Assembly: GCA_965227265.1 (NCBI GenBank)
Contig: OZ245738.1
Span: 1,674,001-1,738,000 of the forward strand
Length of the DNA stretch: 64,000 nucleotides
Direction: 5' to 3'
DNA from: UBA2336 sp965227265
GTDB taxonomy: Bacteria; Bacteroidota; Bacteroidia; Cytophagales; Cyclobacteriaceae
The translations under genes and the position numbers were made by a program. How positions within the stretch are numbered: position 1 is the stretch's first letter; every line of letters starts with the position of its first letter. Below are positions 1 through 8,838 of this stretch, one piece after another. Below the pieces are notes generated by a model. It worked only from the letters and a program-made list of their open reading frames with translations, had not been told where the DNA came from and made no database searches.

Positions 1-42
1 CGCTTTCGCGGGAGATTCAACAATTACGAGGTTTTTTGCCAT
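1..42 (-). CDS. topA: DNA topoisomerase I, N-terminal fragment
   Basis: The reverse strand from base 42 to the window edge reads 14 codons, MAKNLVIVESPAKA. This is the characteristic first beta strand of the Toprim domain of type IA topoisomerase I, where the Glu of VIVESPAKA is catalytic. Only the start codon and N-terminus lie in the window. The enzyme relaxes negative supercoils. It is divergent from the SixA-like gene, with about 110 bases between the starts. Confidence 0.85.
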   Translation of the reverse strand, partial: MAKNLVIVESPAKA

Positions 43-154
43 GTCTACACTGTATCAAAGGTTTCAAATATCTGTAAATTTTTAAAAAATCAAATTCAGT
101 ACATTAATATTGAGTGATTGTTGACGTTATAGACACAACCACTTTCGGATTTTT

Positions 155-649
155 ATGGAGCGCTTTCTTTATTTAATGCGGCACAGCCAAAGTGCTGATA
201 AACAACCCGGTCAGTCCGATAAAGAGCGCGAGCTTACGGTACAGGGTATCCGCGATTCGATCAAAATCGGAAGCTGGTTACACACTCAAAAAATAAATCC
301 TGACCTCATACTCTCCAGTAGCGCGATGCGGGCAAAAGCAACTTCGGGACTGTTATTGGATACCTTGAAGCTAATGCCCGAAAAAATTCAATTAAATGAT
401 GAACTGTACGATGCTTCCGTGCGAACTTTCTTGCGTGAGATCACACAGCTTGAAGATACGTTGAACCATGTTTTATGTGTGGGTCACAATCCTGCTATAT
501 CATACCTTGCTGAATATCTAACAAAGGCTGAGATAGGTGATCTTCCTGCCGGAGGATTGGTGGTTATTCAATTTGAAATTTTATTGTGGCACAAAATTGG
601 TGAAGCTTCCGGCAAGTTTATCAAACTCATCACACCCGAAAATCTTTAG
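155..649 (+). CDS. SixA-like histidine phosphatase
   Basis: 164 residues, the usual length of small SixA-type members of the histidine phosphatase (phosphoglycerate mutase) superfamily. The RH pair at residues 9-10 (LMRHSQSAD) supplies the phospho-accepting His10, and the GHN at 110-112 supplies the second catalytic His. No signal peptide is visible, so it is probably cytoplasmic. In Proteobacteria SixA removes phosphate from HPr-like or phospho-His proteins; the substrate here cannot be deduced. The ureohydrolase gene follows after two bases, so the two are probably cotranscribed. The ATG at 155 places the catalytic motif at the expected distance from the N-terminus. Confidence 0.85.
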   Translation: MERFLYLMRHSQSADKQPGQSDKERELTVQGIRDSIKIGSWLHTQKINPDLILSSSAMRAKATSGLLLDTLKLMPEKIQLNDELYDASVRTFLREITQLEDTLNHVLCVGHNPAISYLAEYLTKAEIGDLPAGGLVVIQFEILLWHKIGEASGKFIKLITPENL

Positions 650-651
650 CC

Positions 652-1710
652 TTGAGTAAAGAAGAAATCATTCATTCATTTGATCCAAACGGTCCCGGCA
701 TAGCTGGAAATTTATTTGGATTACCTTTTTCATCAGATACTTCAGAAATTGTAATTGTTCCGGTTCCGTGGGAAGTAACTGTTTCGTACCACTCCGGCAC
801 TGCACATGGCCCGAAAGCAATTCTTGATGCATCTTCACAAGTTGATTTTTTTGTGAAAGACATTCAGGATGCCTGGAAACTTGGAGTAACGATGTTACCG
901 ATTCCTGAAAACATTCTGGAGGAAAGCAACAAGCTTCGTAAACTATCCGAACAGCACATTCGTTCGGTTGAATCGGGAAAAGCAATCGATTCAAACGATC
1001 CATTATTGGCGAGCATTAATGAGGCGTGTGAAAATCTCAACATCTACGTAAAGTCTACAACTCAACGACTTTTGAAAGAAGGTAAGCTTGTTGGCTTGGT
1101 TGGAGGCGATCACAGCACTCCATTTGGATTTCTAAGAGCGCTGAGTGAGCGCTATGATCGGTTTGGCGTTTTACAAATCGATGCGCATGCTGATCTGCGG
1201 AAAGCGTATGAAGGTTTTACGTATTCACATGCATCCATTATGCAAAATGCGTTGAAGATTCCGGGAGTGAACCGGTTAGTCCAAGTTGGCATTCGCGATT
1301 TTTGCGAAGAGGAAATGGATGTAATCAAGCGCTCGATGGGTCGTGTAGTTACGTTTTTTGATGAGGATATTAAATCATGGGAATACCAAGGTAATACGTG
1401 GGATGAAATCTGTGAGCAGATTATAAAACCTTTACCCGACCTTGTCTACATCAGCTTTGATATTGACGGACTTGATCCGAAGCTTGCACCTTCAACCGGG
1501 ACACCTGTTGCTGGAGGATTTGAGTTTCAACAGCTAGTTTATCTAATCAAGAAGCTTGTTCAGGCAAACAAAAAAATAATTGGATTTGATTTATGTGAAG
1601 TTGCACCGGGCACAACCGATTGGGATGCGAACGTTGGCGCGCGCATGTTGTGGCAACTTTGCAATTGGATGGCAGTGTCGAATAAAAAACTATCTTACAC
1701 TCCTCAATAA
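652..1710 (+). CDS. Arginase/agmatinase/formimidoylglutamase family ureohydrolase
   Basis: 352 residues of the ureohydrolase superfamily, binuclear Mn enzymes that hydrolyse guanidino-type substrates. The metal ligands are visible in order: GGDHS near residue 151, DAHAD near 180, and SFDIDGLDP near 270. The extra length before GGDHS resembles the Bacteroidota formimidoylglutamase/arginase-like group, but the substrate (arginine, agmatine or formimidoyl-glutamate) cannot be settled by eye. It starts with TTG two bases after the SixA-like gene and stops six bases before the alanine-type carrier, which suggests a three-gene unit linked to nitrogen-compound use. No hut genes are adjacent. Confidence 0.88.
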   Translation: MSKEEIIHSFDPNGPGIAGNLFGLPFSSDTSEIVIVPVPWEVTVSYHSGTAHGPKAILDASSQVDFFVKDIQDAWKLGVTMLPIPENILEESNKLRKLSEQHIRSVESGKAIDSNDPLLASINEACENLNIYVKSTTQRLLKEGKLVGLVGGDHSTPFGFLRALSERYDRFGVLQIDAHADLRKAYEGFTYSHASIMQNALKIPGVNRLVQVGIRDFCEEEMDVIKRSMGRVVTFFDEDIKSWEYQGNTWDEICEQIIKPLPDLVYISFDIDGLDPKLAPSTGTPVAGGFEFQQLVYLIKKLVQANKKIIGFDLCEVAPGTTDWDANVGARMLWQLCNWMAVSNKKLSYTPQ

Positions 1711-1716
1711 TCATTT

Positions 1717-3111
1717 GTGGAGTCATTCAATCAAGCTGTTGCCAATACTGCATCTTACGTCTGGTGGCCAATCCTCTTTTTAATTATCGGTGGCGGAGCC
1801 TTCTTTCTTTTCTATTCCGGATTTATTCAATACAAGTATTTTTTTCACGCGATAAATGTACTGCGCGGAAAATATGATGACCCAAATGCTCCTGGGCAAA
1901 TAAGTTCGTACAAAGCGTTATCCACCGCATTAGCGTCAACCGTTGGTATGGGGAACCTGGCGGGCGTTGCTGCTGCCATCGCATTAGGAGGTCCGGGAGC
2001 GCTCTTCTGGATGTGGGTGACCTCATTCGTTGGAATGTCCACCAACTTCTTTACAAGTACACTGGCGAGCATGTATCGCGGTAAAGATTCACAAGGTGAA
2101 TTACAAGGCGGGCCAATGTACGTGATCCGGGAAGCACTCGGTAAAAAATGGCAACCGCTTGCTGTATTGTTTTGTCTCTGCTGCATGGTAGGTGCATTGC
2201 CAATCTTTCAAGCGAATCAGCTTACACAAGCACTGGTTGACATTGGATTGAAATCAAATGGTATTGAAGAAACATTTATTCCAATTGGCAGTTTGTCGCT
2301 CAGCATTCCAAAATTTATCATTGGCATTCTGATTTGTATTATTTGTACTGTCGTAATTCTGGGTGGAATAAAACGCATTGGTGCGTGGGCAGGAAGTCTT
2401 GTACCCTTAATGATCATTCTACATTTTATCACAGTTATGTTTATTCTGATTGTGTATGCTGATCAAGTTCCATATTATTTTGGTTTAGTATTTACGGATG
2501 CATTTTCGCCAACACATTTTCATGGTAGTCCGTTTTTAGGTGGAGTAACGGGAGGGATAATTATGCTTGGAGTCAGACGAGCAACCTTTTCAAATGAAGC
2601 CGGAATTGGTACAGCGCCTATGGCCATGAGCGCTGCAAAAAGCAATGAACCTGTGCGTGAAGGATTAATTTCAATGCTCAGTCCGGTGATTGATACAATC
2701 ATTTCCTGTTCGCTGACAGCCATGGCGATATTAGTTACCGGTGTCTGGAAAACCGAAGGAGTAAGTGGAATCACCCTTACATCATTGGCCTATAAATCTG
2801 CAATGCCGTTTGGCGGAGATTACATTTTGCTTTTCTGCACGTTGATTTTTGCAATCAGTGCACTATTCTCCTACAGTTATTATGGCCGAAAAGCCCTTTC
2901 GTTTTTAGTAGGCTATGAACGAAGCAAGTGGTACGACTATTTTTACCTCGCAGCGATTATGCTTGGAGCACTGGCCTCCATGAATTTCGTGCTGGATATT
3001 ATTGATATAGCCTTTGCCTTGATGGCAATCCCAACCATGCTTTCGGCATTCGTGCTTGCACCACAGGTAATGGCGGAAGCGAAAAAGTATTTCGGTAAAT
3101 TGAAAGGATAA
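1717..3111 (+). CDS. Alanine/glycine:cation symporter (AGCS family)
   Basis: 464 residues with about ten or eleven hydrophobic segments. AGCS family signatures are present: GMGNLAGVAAAIALGGPGALFWMWV near residue 75, QGGPMYV near 129, and FSNEAGIGTAPM near 291. Members import alanine or glycine with Na+ or H+ through the inner membrane. The start is a GTG six bases after the ureohydrolase stop. The TAA is immediately followed by the stop of the opposite-strand gene, so the two genes meet tail to tail with no spacer. Confidence 0.9.
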   Translation: MESFNQAVANTASYVWWPILFLIIGGGAFFLFYSGFIQYKYFFHAINVLRGKYDDPNAPGQISSYKALSTALASTVGMGNLAGVAAAIALGGPGALFWMWVTSFVGMSTNFFTSTLASMYRGKDSQGELQGGPMYVIREALGKKWQPLAVLFCLCCMVGALPIFQANQLTQALVDIGLKSNGIEETFIPIGSLSLSIPKFIIGILICIICTVVILGGIKRIGAWAGSLVPLMIILHFITVMFILIVYADQVPYYFGLVFTDAFSPTHFHGSPFLGGVTGGIIMLGVRRATFSNEAGIGTAPMAMSAAKSNEPVREGLISMLSPVIDTIISCSLTAMAILVTGVWKTEGVSGITLTSLAYKSAMPFGGDYILLFCTLIFAISALFSYSYYGRKALSFLVGYERSKWYDYFYLAAIMLGALASMNFVLDIIDIAFALMAIPTMLSAFVLAPQVMAEAKKYFGKLKG

Positions 3112-4587
3112 TTATTTCTCAGCAACTGCAGTAGTTGCAGAACCATTAAGCTCTTTTGTTTCTCCGTTTAGTGGATAATCAAATAACCCATGTTCTTTAA
3201 TAGCATCTTCAACTTTGTGTGGAACAAATTTTTCCCAACCTGCTTCTCCTTTTCTGATCATCGCCAAAACGTTATCGGAAATAATATGGAGGTTGCGCAC
3301 ATTAGCATCGTTGATGTCTTCGAGCTTATTGTTCTCCATTAAGTAGCGGAACAGGCTTTTCAGATTTTCAGGAAGCTCACCTTCAAAGTCTTTTAGACGG
3401 AACAACTCTTCAGGTTGATTCCGGCTAGCCGGATAAATGTAAAGTTTCACGTTTGATCCGAATAGAGAAGCAAAACATTCCAGAATTCCTCCACGCAGCT
3501 TGGCGTAGGTGCTCTCTTCAAAAACTTTTTGAAGCGCAAAGATTCCCATGATAATCCCTATCTTCTTGCCTTTTGTAATCTTGGACAAATAATCAACGAG
3601 CTTATAGTACTCGAAATAGTTCGAGATCATTACAGTTTGTCCGAGCGAACAAATTATATCAGCGCGGTGTAAAAAGTCCTTTTCATCAATATTACCATCC
3701 GGACTTAAGTCGTTCAAGGTGAGCTCAGTGAGCACAACAATGTTTGAACGATCAACATCCGGTTCTCTTCTGAAGTGTCTGCGTGATGCCAGCAGCATAT
3801 CAACATTCACATGCGTTACAGGACGGAAACGTCCGCGCAAAACGAGCACATTCTTTTTGTATAATTCATCCGATGGAAGCATTACCTGACCATCAGGACC
3901 GAACATCGCAGCTTTTGTGAGACCATTCTTCACAAGCTTTAAAGCCATCAGGCGATTGTCAACATGCGCATAGTCCGGGCCGCTTAAGCGGAACATATCA
4001 ATTTCAATTCTTCTGCCCGTCAAGCCATCTACCATCGACATCAGCATAGCCTCCGGATCAGAGAGGAATGAACAAGCATAAAGCATGTTAACACCTACAA
4101 TCCCTAACGCAACTTGCTGCTGCAACGGATCGTTGTCGTGCATCTTTACGTGAATCACACAATCATTCGGTTCAGAATGCGGATTCAGCTGGAAGCGTAA
4201 GCCAATCCAGCCATGAGCTTGATTCGACCGATCAAAGTTTAAGATCTCTACTGTATCTGCAAAAGCAAAGAAACGGGTGTTATCAATTCTATGCGTAAGG
4301 CGTTCTGGCAATAGACTATACTCATGATCGAGCATTTTTTCCAGTCGCGGCTCGCACACGTATCGTTCGCAATAGCCATAAATGGCATCGCTGAACTTCA
4401 TATCGTAAGCCGAAATAGTTTTGGCGATTGTACCTGAGGCACCGCCTGCTTTAAAAAAGTTTGCAGCAACCTCCTGACCAGCACCTATTTCCGCGAAAGA
4501 TCCGTAGATGTCTGCCCGAAGGTTAATCCGAAGCGCCTTTTCCTGGGTGGTGAGCTTCCGGAATTCGTCTTTCTCTTGCTGCTTCAT
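3112..4587 (-). CDS. Conserved protein of unknown function (491 aa)
   Basis: A long, full-length soluble protein with no signal peptide and no convincing membrane segment. I recall relatives in Bacteroidota that carry database names such as TonB-dependent receptor or nicotinate-nucleotide adenylyltransferase. Nothing in this sequence supports either name: there is no beta-barrel signature or plug, and no HxGH nucleotidyltransferase motif. The N-terminal RADIYGSFAEIGAGQEVAANFFKAG stretch and the central RGRFRPVTHVNVDML stretch look like conserved cores. It is convergent with the AGCS carrier and divergent from the CLC channel, so it is probably monocistronic. Confidence 0.8.
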   Translation of the reverse strand: MKQQEKDEFRKLTTQEKALRINLRADIYGSFAEIGAGQEVAANFFKAGGASGTIAKTISAYDMKFSDAIYGYCERYVCEPRLEKMLDHEYSLLPERLTHRIDNTRFFAFADTVEILNFDRSNQAHGWIGLRFQLNPHSEPNDCVIHVKMHDNDPLQQQVALGIVGVNMLYACSFLSDPEAMLMSMVDGLTGRRIEIDMFRLSGPDYAHVDNRLMALKLVKNGLTKAAMFGPDGQVMLPSDELYKKNVLVLRGRFRPVTHVNVDMLLASRRHFRREPDVDRSNIVVLTELTLNDLSPDGNIDEKDFLHRADIICSLGQTVMISNYFEYYKLVDYLSKITKGKKIGIIMGIFALQKVFEESTYAKLRGGILECFASLFGSNVKLYIYPASRNQPEELFRLKDFEGELPENLKSLFRYLMENNKLEDINDANVRNLHIISDNVLAMIRKGEAGWEKFVPHKVEDAIKEHGLFDYPLNGETKELNGSATTAVAEK

Positions 4588-4678
4588 GAAGCTAAATAAT
4601 TGAATTTAAGGGTGATGTCAAAGCGTACGGATATAATCGTGCAAAGTTGTGAATTGTAACCGACTCTATAACCAATTT

Positions 4679-4708
4679 TTGACAATTAAGGTTTATCACT
4701 CTAATTTG
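4679..4708 (+). promoter_or_regulatory. Candidate promoter for the CLC channel gene
   Basis: TTGACA at 4679-4684 is followed, 20 bases after its TTG, by TAATTTG at 4702-4708. This matches the Bacteroidota housekeeping pattern (-33 TTG, -7 TAnnTTTG) except for one missing base in the -7 box. It ends six bases before the ATG, which implies a very short leader. Confidence 0.4.
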
Positions 4709-4713
4709 TCGGC

Positions 4714-6492
4714 ATGAACGTTTGGGTTAAGTGGCATACTTTCTTTCTTGACTGGACGCAGAAGCGATTGAATGAACGTCAGTTCCTGATACTCTCCAGC
4801 GCTATGATCGGGCTCACAGCCGGTTTAGCCGCAGTCATCCTGAAAACGTTTGTTCACTACATTCATGATGCACTCACAGATAACACAACGTTCATCTCTC
4901 AATATTACCTCTATCCCTTCTTCCCGTTAATTGGGTTACTGCTTGTAGTTACCTACGTAAAACGTTTTCACAACGGATCTCTCGACAAGGGAACATCCTT
5001 TGTGCTTTTCTCAATCTCCCGAAAGTCGAGCCTGCTTGCGCCTTTTCACATGTTTGTTCATGTGATTACCAGCGCGCTCACCATCGGGTTTGGTGGGTCA
5101 TCGGGATTGGAAGCTCCTATTGCGACAACCGGTTCTGCGATCGGGTCAAACTTTGCAAGGACATATCATCTTAATTATAAAAACAGAACGTTGCTTCTCT
5201 CCTGCGGAGCAGCGGCTGGTATAGCAGCAGCCTTTAATGCACCTATTGCGGGAGTACTTTTCGCAATTGAAGTATTGTTGATTGACATCAGTGCCTCAGC
5301 ATTTATACCCTTGATCATTGCAGCCGCTGCCGGGACACTTTGTTCTAAAGTTTTGCTCAAAGAAGGTATACTGATGTCGTTCAGCTCGCAGCAATCTTTC
5401 AATTTTGGGAATACACATCTCTACATCTTGCTTGCTTTGTTTACCGGAATAATTTCTATTTATCATTCACGAGTATTCATCAAAATCGACAATGCATTTG
5501 ACAATCTGAACCGACCGTATATCAAAGCAATTATTGGAGGACTATTACTGATGGCTTTGATCTTTCTTTTTCCACCGCTTTTCGGTGAAGGATATTCGAG
5601 TATCATGGCCTTATCAGAATCCAATACGCAAAGCCTTTTAGCCAATAGCGCGTTTAAAGATTTATTAAGTAATGAATGGCTAATCCTTCTTTTCATTGGT
5701 GTGATCATTTTCATGAAAGCGATTGCAACGGCAGCAACGTTAAGTGCAGGTGGCAATGGTGGAAATTTTGCACCGTCTCTGATGGTGGGCGCATTTTCCG
5801 GATTCGTATTCTCGCGATTTATCAATATGATCGGATTGGCAAAACTTCCGGAAGGTAATTTTACCCTTGTTGCGATGGCCGGGGTAATGAGCGGTGTAAT
5901 GCATGCGCCCTTAACGGCTATATTTCTGATTGCAGAAATTACCGGAGGATATGGATTGATGATTCCCTTAATGATTGTATCTGCCGTTTCGTATGTATTG
6001 GTAAAGATCGTTGAGCCTAATTCAATTGACACCCAGAAGCTTGCTAAAAAAGGTGAGCTGATCACAGACGATCGTGATAAAAAAATACTTTCTTATATCA
6101 CACTAGACAGCATTCTGGAAAAAGACTTTCAGCCTGTTTTTGAAAAATCAAAGCTTAGGGAGCTGATAACGATAATTGAAAAATCACATCGAAATGTGTA
6201 TCCGGTAGTTTCAGACGACAATAAGCTTGTGGGAATCATTCAACTGGATAGCATCCGCGAGATTATGTTTCATCAGGAGCTTTATGATAAAGTGCTGATC
6301 AAAGAATTAATGCAAAAACCTCCGGCTGTGATTTCGTTGGACGAATCAATGGAAACTGTAATGCAAAAGTTTGATGAAACCCACGCCTGGAACTTACCGG
6401 TTGTATCAAAAGGAATTTATGCAGGCTTTATCTCAAAGTCGGTGATCTTTAATAAATACCGCAATCATTTGATTGAACGGAGCGTGCAGTAA
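4714..6492 (+). CDS. CLC family chloride channel/antiporter with CBS domains
   Basis: 592 residues. The N-terminal two-thirds is a polytopic membrane domain of the CLC family. GSSGLEAP at about 129-135 contains Glu133, which aligns with the gating glutamate of the G-x-E-x-P motif. NGGNFAPSL near residue 350 is the GxFxP selectivity-filter motif. The C-terminal part from about 450 onward contains two CBS domains, which in this family bind adenine nucleotides and regulate transport. Its role is Cl- movement, either as a channel or by 2Cl-/H+ exchange; retention of Glu133 is compatible with an antiporter. It is a single gene, divergent from the upstream gene and convergent with GH3. Confidence 0.92.
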   Translation: MNVWVKWHTFFLDWTQKRLNERQFLILSSAMIGLTAGLAAVILKTFVHYIHDALTDNTTFISQYYLYPFFPLIGLLLVVTYVKRFHNGSLDKGTSFVLFSISRKSSLLAPFHMFVHVITSALTIGFGGSSGLEAPIATTGSAIGSNFARTYHLNYKNRTLLLSCGAAAGIAAAFNAPIAGVLFAIEVLLIDISASAFIPLIIAAAAGTLCSKVLLKEGILMSFSSQQSFNFGNTHLYILLALFTGIISIYHSRVFIKIDNAFDNLNRPYIKAIIGGLLLMALIFLFPPLFGEGYSSIMALSESNTQSLLANSAFKDLLSNEWLILLFIGVIIFMKAIATAATLSAGGNGGNFAPSLMVGAFSGFVFSRFINMIGLAKLPEGNFTLVAMAGVMSGVMHAPLTAIFLIAEITGGYGLMIPLMIVSAVSYVLVKIVEPNSIDTQKLAKKGELITDDRDKKILSYITLDSILEKDFQPVFEKSKLRELITIIEKSHRNVYPVVSDDNKLVGIIQLDSIREIMFHQELYDKVLIKELMQKPPAVISLDESMETVMQKFDETHAWNLPVVSKGIYAGFISKSVIFNKYRNHLIERSVQ

Positions 6493-6515
6493 ATTTAAAA
6501 ATTCAGAGTTTTCAC

Positions 6516-6542
6516 TAATCCGAAATTCTAAATTCGAAATTT
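6516..6542. repeat. AATTCGAAATT-type palindromic repeat
   Basis: An AT-rich imperfect palindrome (CGAAATTCTAAATTCGAAAT core) sits between the convergent CLC and GH3 genes. It is nearly the same as the reverse complement of the sequence at 14013-14038 in front of the four-helix-bundle gene in the suf operon. This suggests a small dispersed element. Confidence 0.5.
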
Positions 6543-8718
6543 ATAGATCAATCTCCTTTGTAAGTCTGATATCCCTCGAAGAACTGCCCGCCATAATCTG
6601 AAACTTACCTGGCTCCAACACCCACTCCATTTTTTTCTCATCAAAGAATCGGAACGCATCAACCGACAGCGTGATGATAATGTCTTTACTTTCCCCGGGT
6701 TGCAGAACAACCTTCTGAAATCCTTTCAATTCTTTATCGGGTCGCTCTACGGAACACTCAACATCTTTTACATAAAGCTGCATCACTTCCGCGCCTGGTC
6801 TGTTGCCGGTATTCCTTACCGTAACAGTCGCAGTAACAGATTGATTATCCGCTTTCGTTACCTGAAGGTTTTCATATAGGAATGTGGTGTAAGAAAGTCC
6901 GTGACCGAAGGCAAACTGCGGTTCAACTTTTTTGGTATCATAATACCGATAGCCAACCATAATACCTTCGTTATACTGAACTACATTATCTTTTCCTGGA
7001 TACTCACCAATAGCATGCGCAGGACTATCTTCAAGTTTTTTAGGGAATGTCATGGTAAGCTTACCAGACGGATTAACATTACCAAAGATGATTTTGCCAA
7101 TCGCATTACCACCTTCCATGCCCGGATAACCGGCAAACAAAATTGCCTTGGCCTTGCTCTCCCACTTCGACATATCAATTGGGCCTCCACCCATGATTAC
7201 AATCACTGTATTCGGATTAGCCTTTAATACCGCAGTAATCAATTCATCCTGGCCGAATGGTAAAAACATATTGGGTTTATCAACACTTTCTGCATCGAGC
7301 GCATTGTCATTCCAAAGATCGCTGTAGCCATGAATCCACCCACAGACTAAAATAGATGCATCTGCTTTTTTTGCAGTATCAACCGCTTCTTTAATTAGAT
7401 TGGCGTTTGCCTTGCCTTCTCTTGCAACTTCATACCCTGCTGCATACGAAACTTTCACATTCTCAAACAAGATTTTCTCAATTCCTTGCAAGGGAGTAAT
7501 CTCATACTTGGCATTTACTTGGGAGCTTCCGCCAGCGCCACCATTTTTGCGCGTTGCGTTTGCACCAATGATCACAACATTCTTCATGTTCGTCTTATTT
7601 AGGGGAAGAAGGTTGCCTTCATTTTTCAATAGCACAATTGCCTCTTCAGCAATTTTCAATGCAGCTTGCTGATGCTCTGCCGTATTGAATGATCCTGTTC
7701 CCCGATCTCCGCCACCAATAATTTTTGTTCGGTACATTACTCGCAAGATGCGTCTAACTTTTTCATTTATAAGTGATTCTTCAACCTGACCAGATTTAAC
7801 AAGACTGATCACCGTATCACCCATAAAAAACTTACTGTAATCTTTAGGATCAGGCTGGGAAAGATCAGTACCCATTTCAACATCTGTACCGAAATTCAAC
7901 GCTTCCATTGTGCTATGAACCGCACCCCAGTCGCTAATTACAGCACCATCAAATCCAAGCTCTTCTTTTAAAACTTTATTGATCAGGTATTCATGATGCG
8001 TACAATATTGTCCGCGGAATTTATTATAAGCTCCCATCAGTGTATATACACCGCCTTCTTTTACCGCAGCAGCGAAGCCAGGTAAATAAATTTCACGCAA
8101 CGTGCGTTCGCTCATTTCAACGCTCACTGTGTTACGATCTATTTCCTGATTGTTTGCCAGGTAATGCTTAACACATGCCGCAACATTCTGATCCTGAACT
8201 CCTTTTATATACCCGACAACCATTTTAGAAATCAGATACGGATCCTCACTCAGGTATTCGAAATTGCGACCATTAAGCGGAGTTCTTAAGATATTGATAC
8301 CTGGACCGAGAATCACATTCTTACCGCGGTACTTGGCTTCTTCACCCAACACTTTACCAAATGCATACCCTAACTCAGGATTCCAGGTTGACGCAAGTGA
8401 AACACCAACCGGTAAATAAGTGGCAAAGTATTCAGGACTTTCACTTCCTATCCAACCGCGACCATGTTCTTTACGAACACCGTGCGGGCCATCAGACATG
8501 GTCCATTCCGGAATACCAAGTCTTGGCACTGCACCTGTTGTAAAGGAAGAACTCGCATGGATCATCGTCACCTTTTCTTCCAGTATCATAAGGTTGATGA
8601 GCGAATCAATCCTTTGTTCTGTAGTCAGAACTTTCTTCTCCGGAGACGTTGAACAAGCGATGAGAGTACTTGTAAAAAGAATTGCACATAAGGCTCTAAA
8701 AAGAATAATACGAGACAT
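6541..8718 (-). CDS. Glycoside hydrolase family 3 lipoprotein (beta-glucosidase-like)
   Basis: 725 residues with the full GH3 layout. A lipoprotein signal with lipobox LIAC sits near residue 22. The (alpha/beta)8 barrel domain carries the nucleophile motif VISDWGAVHS (Asp about residue 262) and the substrate-binding KHYLANNQE (about 184). The alpha/beta sandwich domain spans about 355-580, and a fibronectin III-like domain lies at the C-terminus from about 640. Members release glucose or other residues from beta-linked oligosaccharides. It is probably anchored in the periplasm or outer membrane. The exact sugar specificity cannot be read. The neighbours do not form a polysaccharide utilisation locus, as there is no SusC/D pair. 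Confidence 0.92.
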   Translation of the reverse strand: MSRIILFRALCAILFTSTLIACSTSPEKKVLTTEQRIDSLINLMILEEKVTMIHASSSFTTGAVPRLGIPEWTMSDGPHGVRKEHGRGWIGSESPEYFATYLPVGVSLASTWNPELGYAFGKVLGEEAKYRGKNVILGPGINILRTPLNGRNFEYLSEDPYLISKMVVGYIKGVQDQNVAACVKHYLANNQEIDRNTVSVEMSERTLREIYLPGFAAAVKEGGVYTLMGAYNKFRGQYCTHHEYLINKVLKEELGFDGAVISDWGAVHSTMEALNFGTDVEMGTDLSQPDPKDYSKFFMGDTVISLVKSGQVEESLINEKVRRILRVMYRTKIIGGGDRGTGSFNTAEHQQAALKIAEEAIVLLKNEGNLLPLNKTNMKNVVIIGANATRKNGGAGGSSQVNAKYEITPLQGIEKILFENVKVSYAAGYEVAREGKANANLIKEAVDTAKKADASILVCGWIHGYSDLWNDNALDAESVDKPNMFLPFGQDELITAVLKANPNTVIVIMGGGPIDMSKWESKAKAILFAGYPGMEGGNAIGKIIFGNVNPSGKLTMTFPKKLEDSPAHAIGEYPGKDNVVQYNEGIMVGYRYYDTKKVEPQFAFGHGLSYTTFLYENLQVTKADNQSVTATVTVRNTGNRPGAEVMQLYVKDVECSVERPDKELKGFQKVVLQPGESKDIIITLSVDAFRFFDEKKMEWVLEPGKFQIMAGSSSRDIRLTKEIDL

Positions 8719-8774
8719 AGGAAAGGCTTGAATGATGATGATGCGATATTACAAAATATCTTACAGCCTGAATA

Positions 8775-8817
8775 ACAAAAAAGCCCTGTGCTTCGACTAC
8801 GCTCAGCATCAGGGCTT
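8775..8817 (-). terminator. Rho-independent terminator built on a dispersed hairpin
   Basis: AAGCCCTG at 8781-8788 pairs with CAGGGCTT at 8810-8817. On the minus strand it is followed by a run of T (A run at 8776-8782). It would end the TolB-like transcript. The loop region is the dispersed CTTCGACTACGCTCAG motif (8791-8806). Confidence 0.8.
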
Positions 8818-8838
8818 AAAAGTATGTCTAGATTACGG

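Noticed and set aside
668..1003. 111-codon minus-strand frame inside the ureohydrolase gene
   Set aside because: It lies over a conserved enzyme and has no similarity or regulatory context.
3112..4587. TonB-dependent receptor
   Set aside because: No signal peptide, plug domain or terminal aromatic barrel strand is present.
5463..6065. 200-codon open frame on the minus strand within the CLC gene
   Set aside because: It is fully antisense to conserved CLC motifs, shows no family signature, and is the reverse of a hydrophobic coding sequence.
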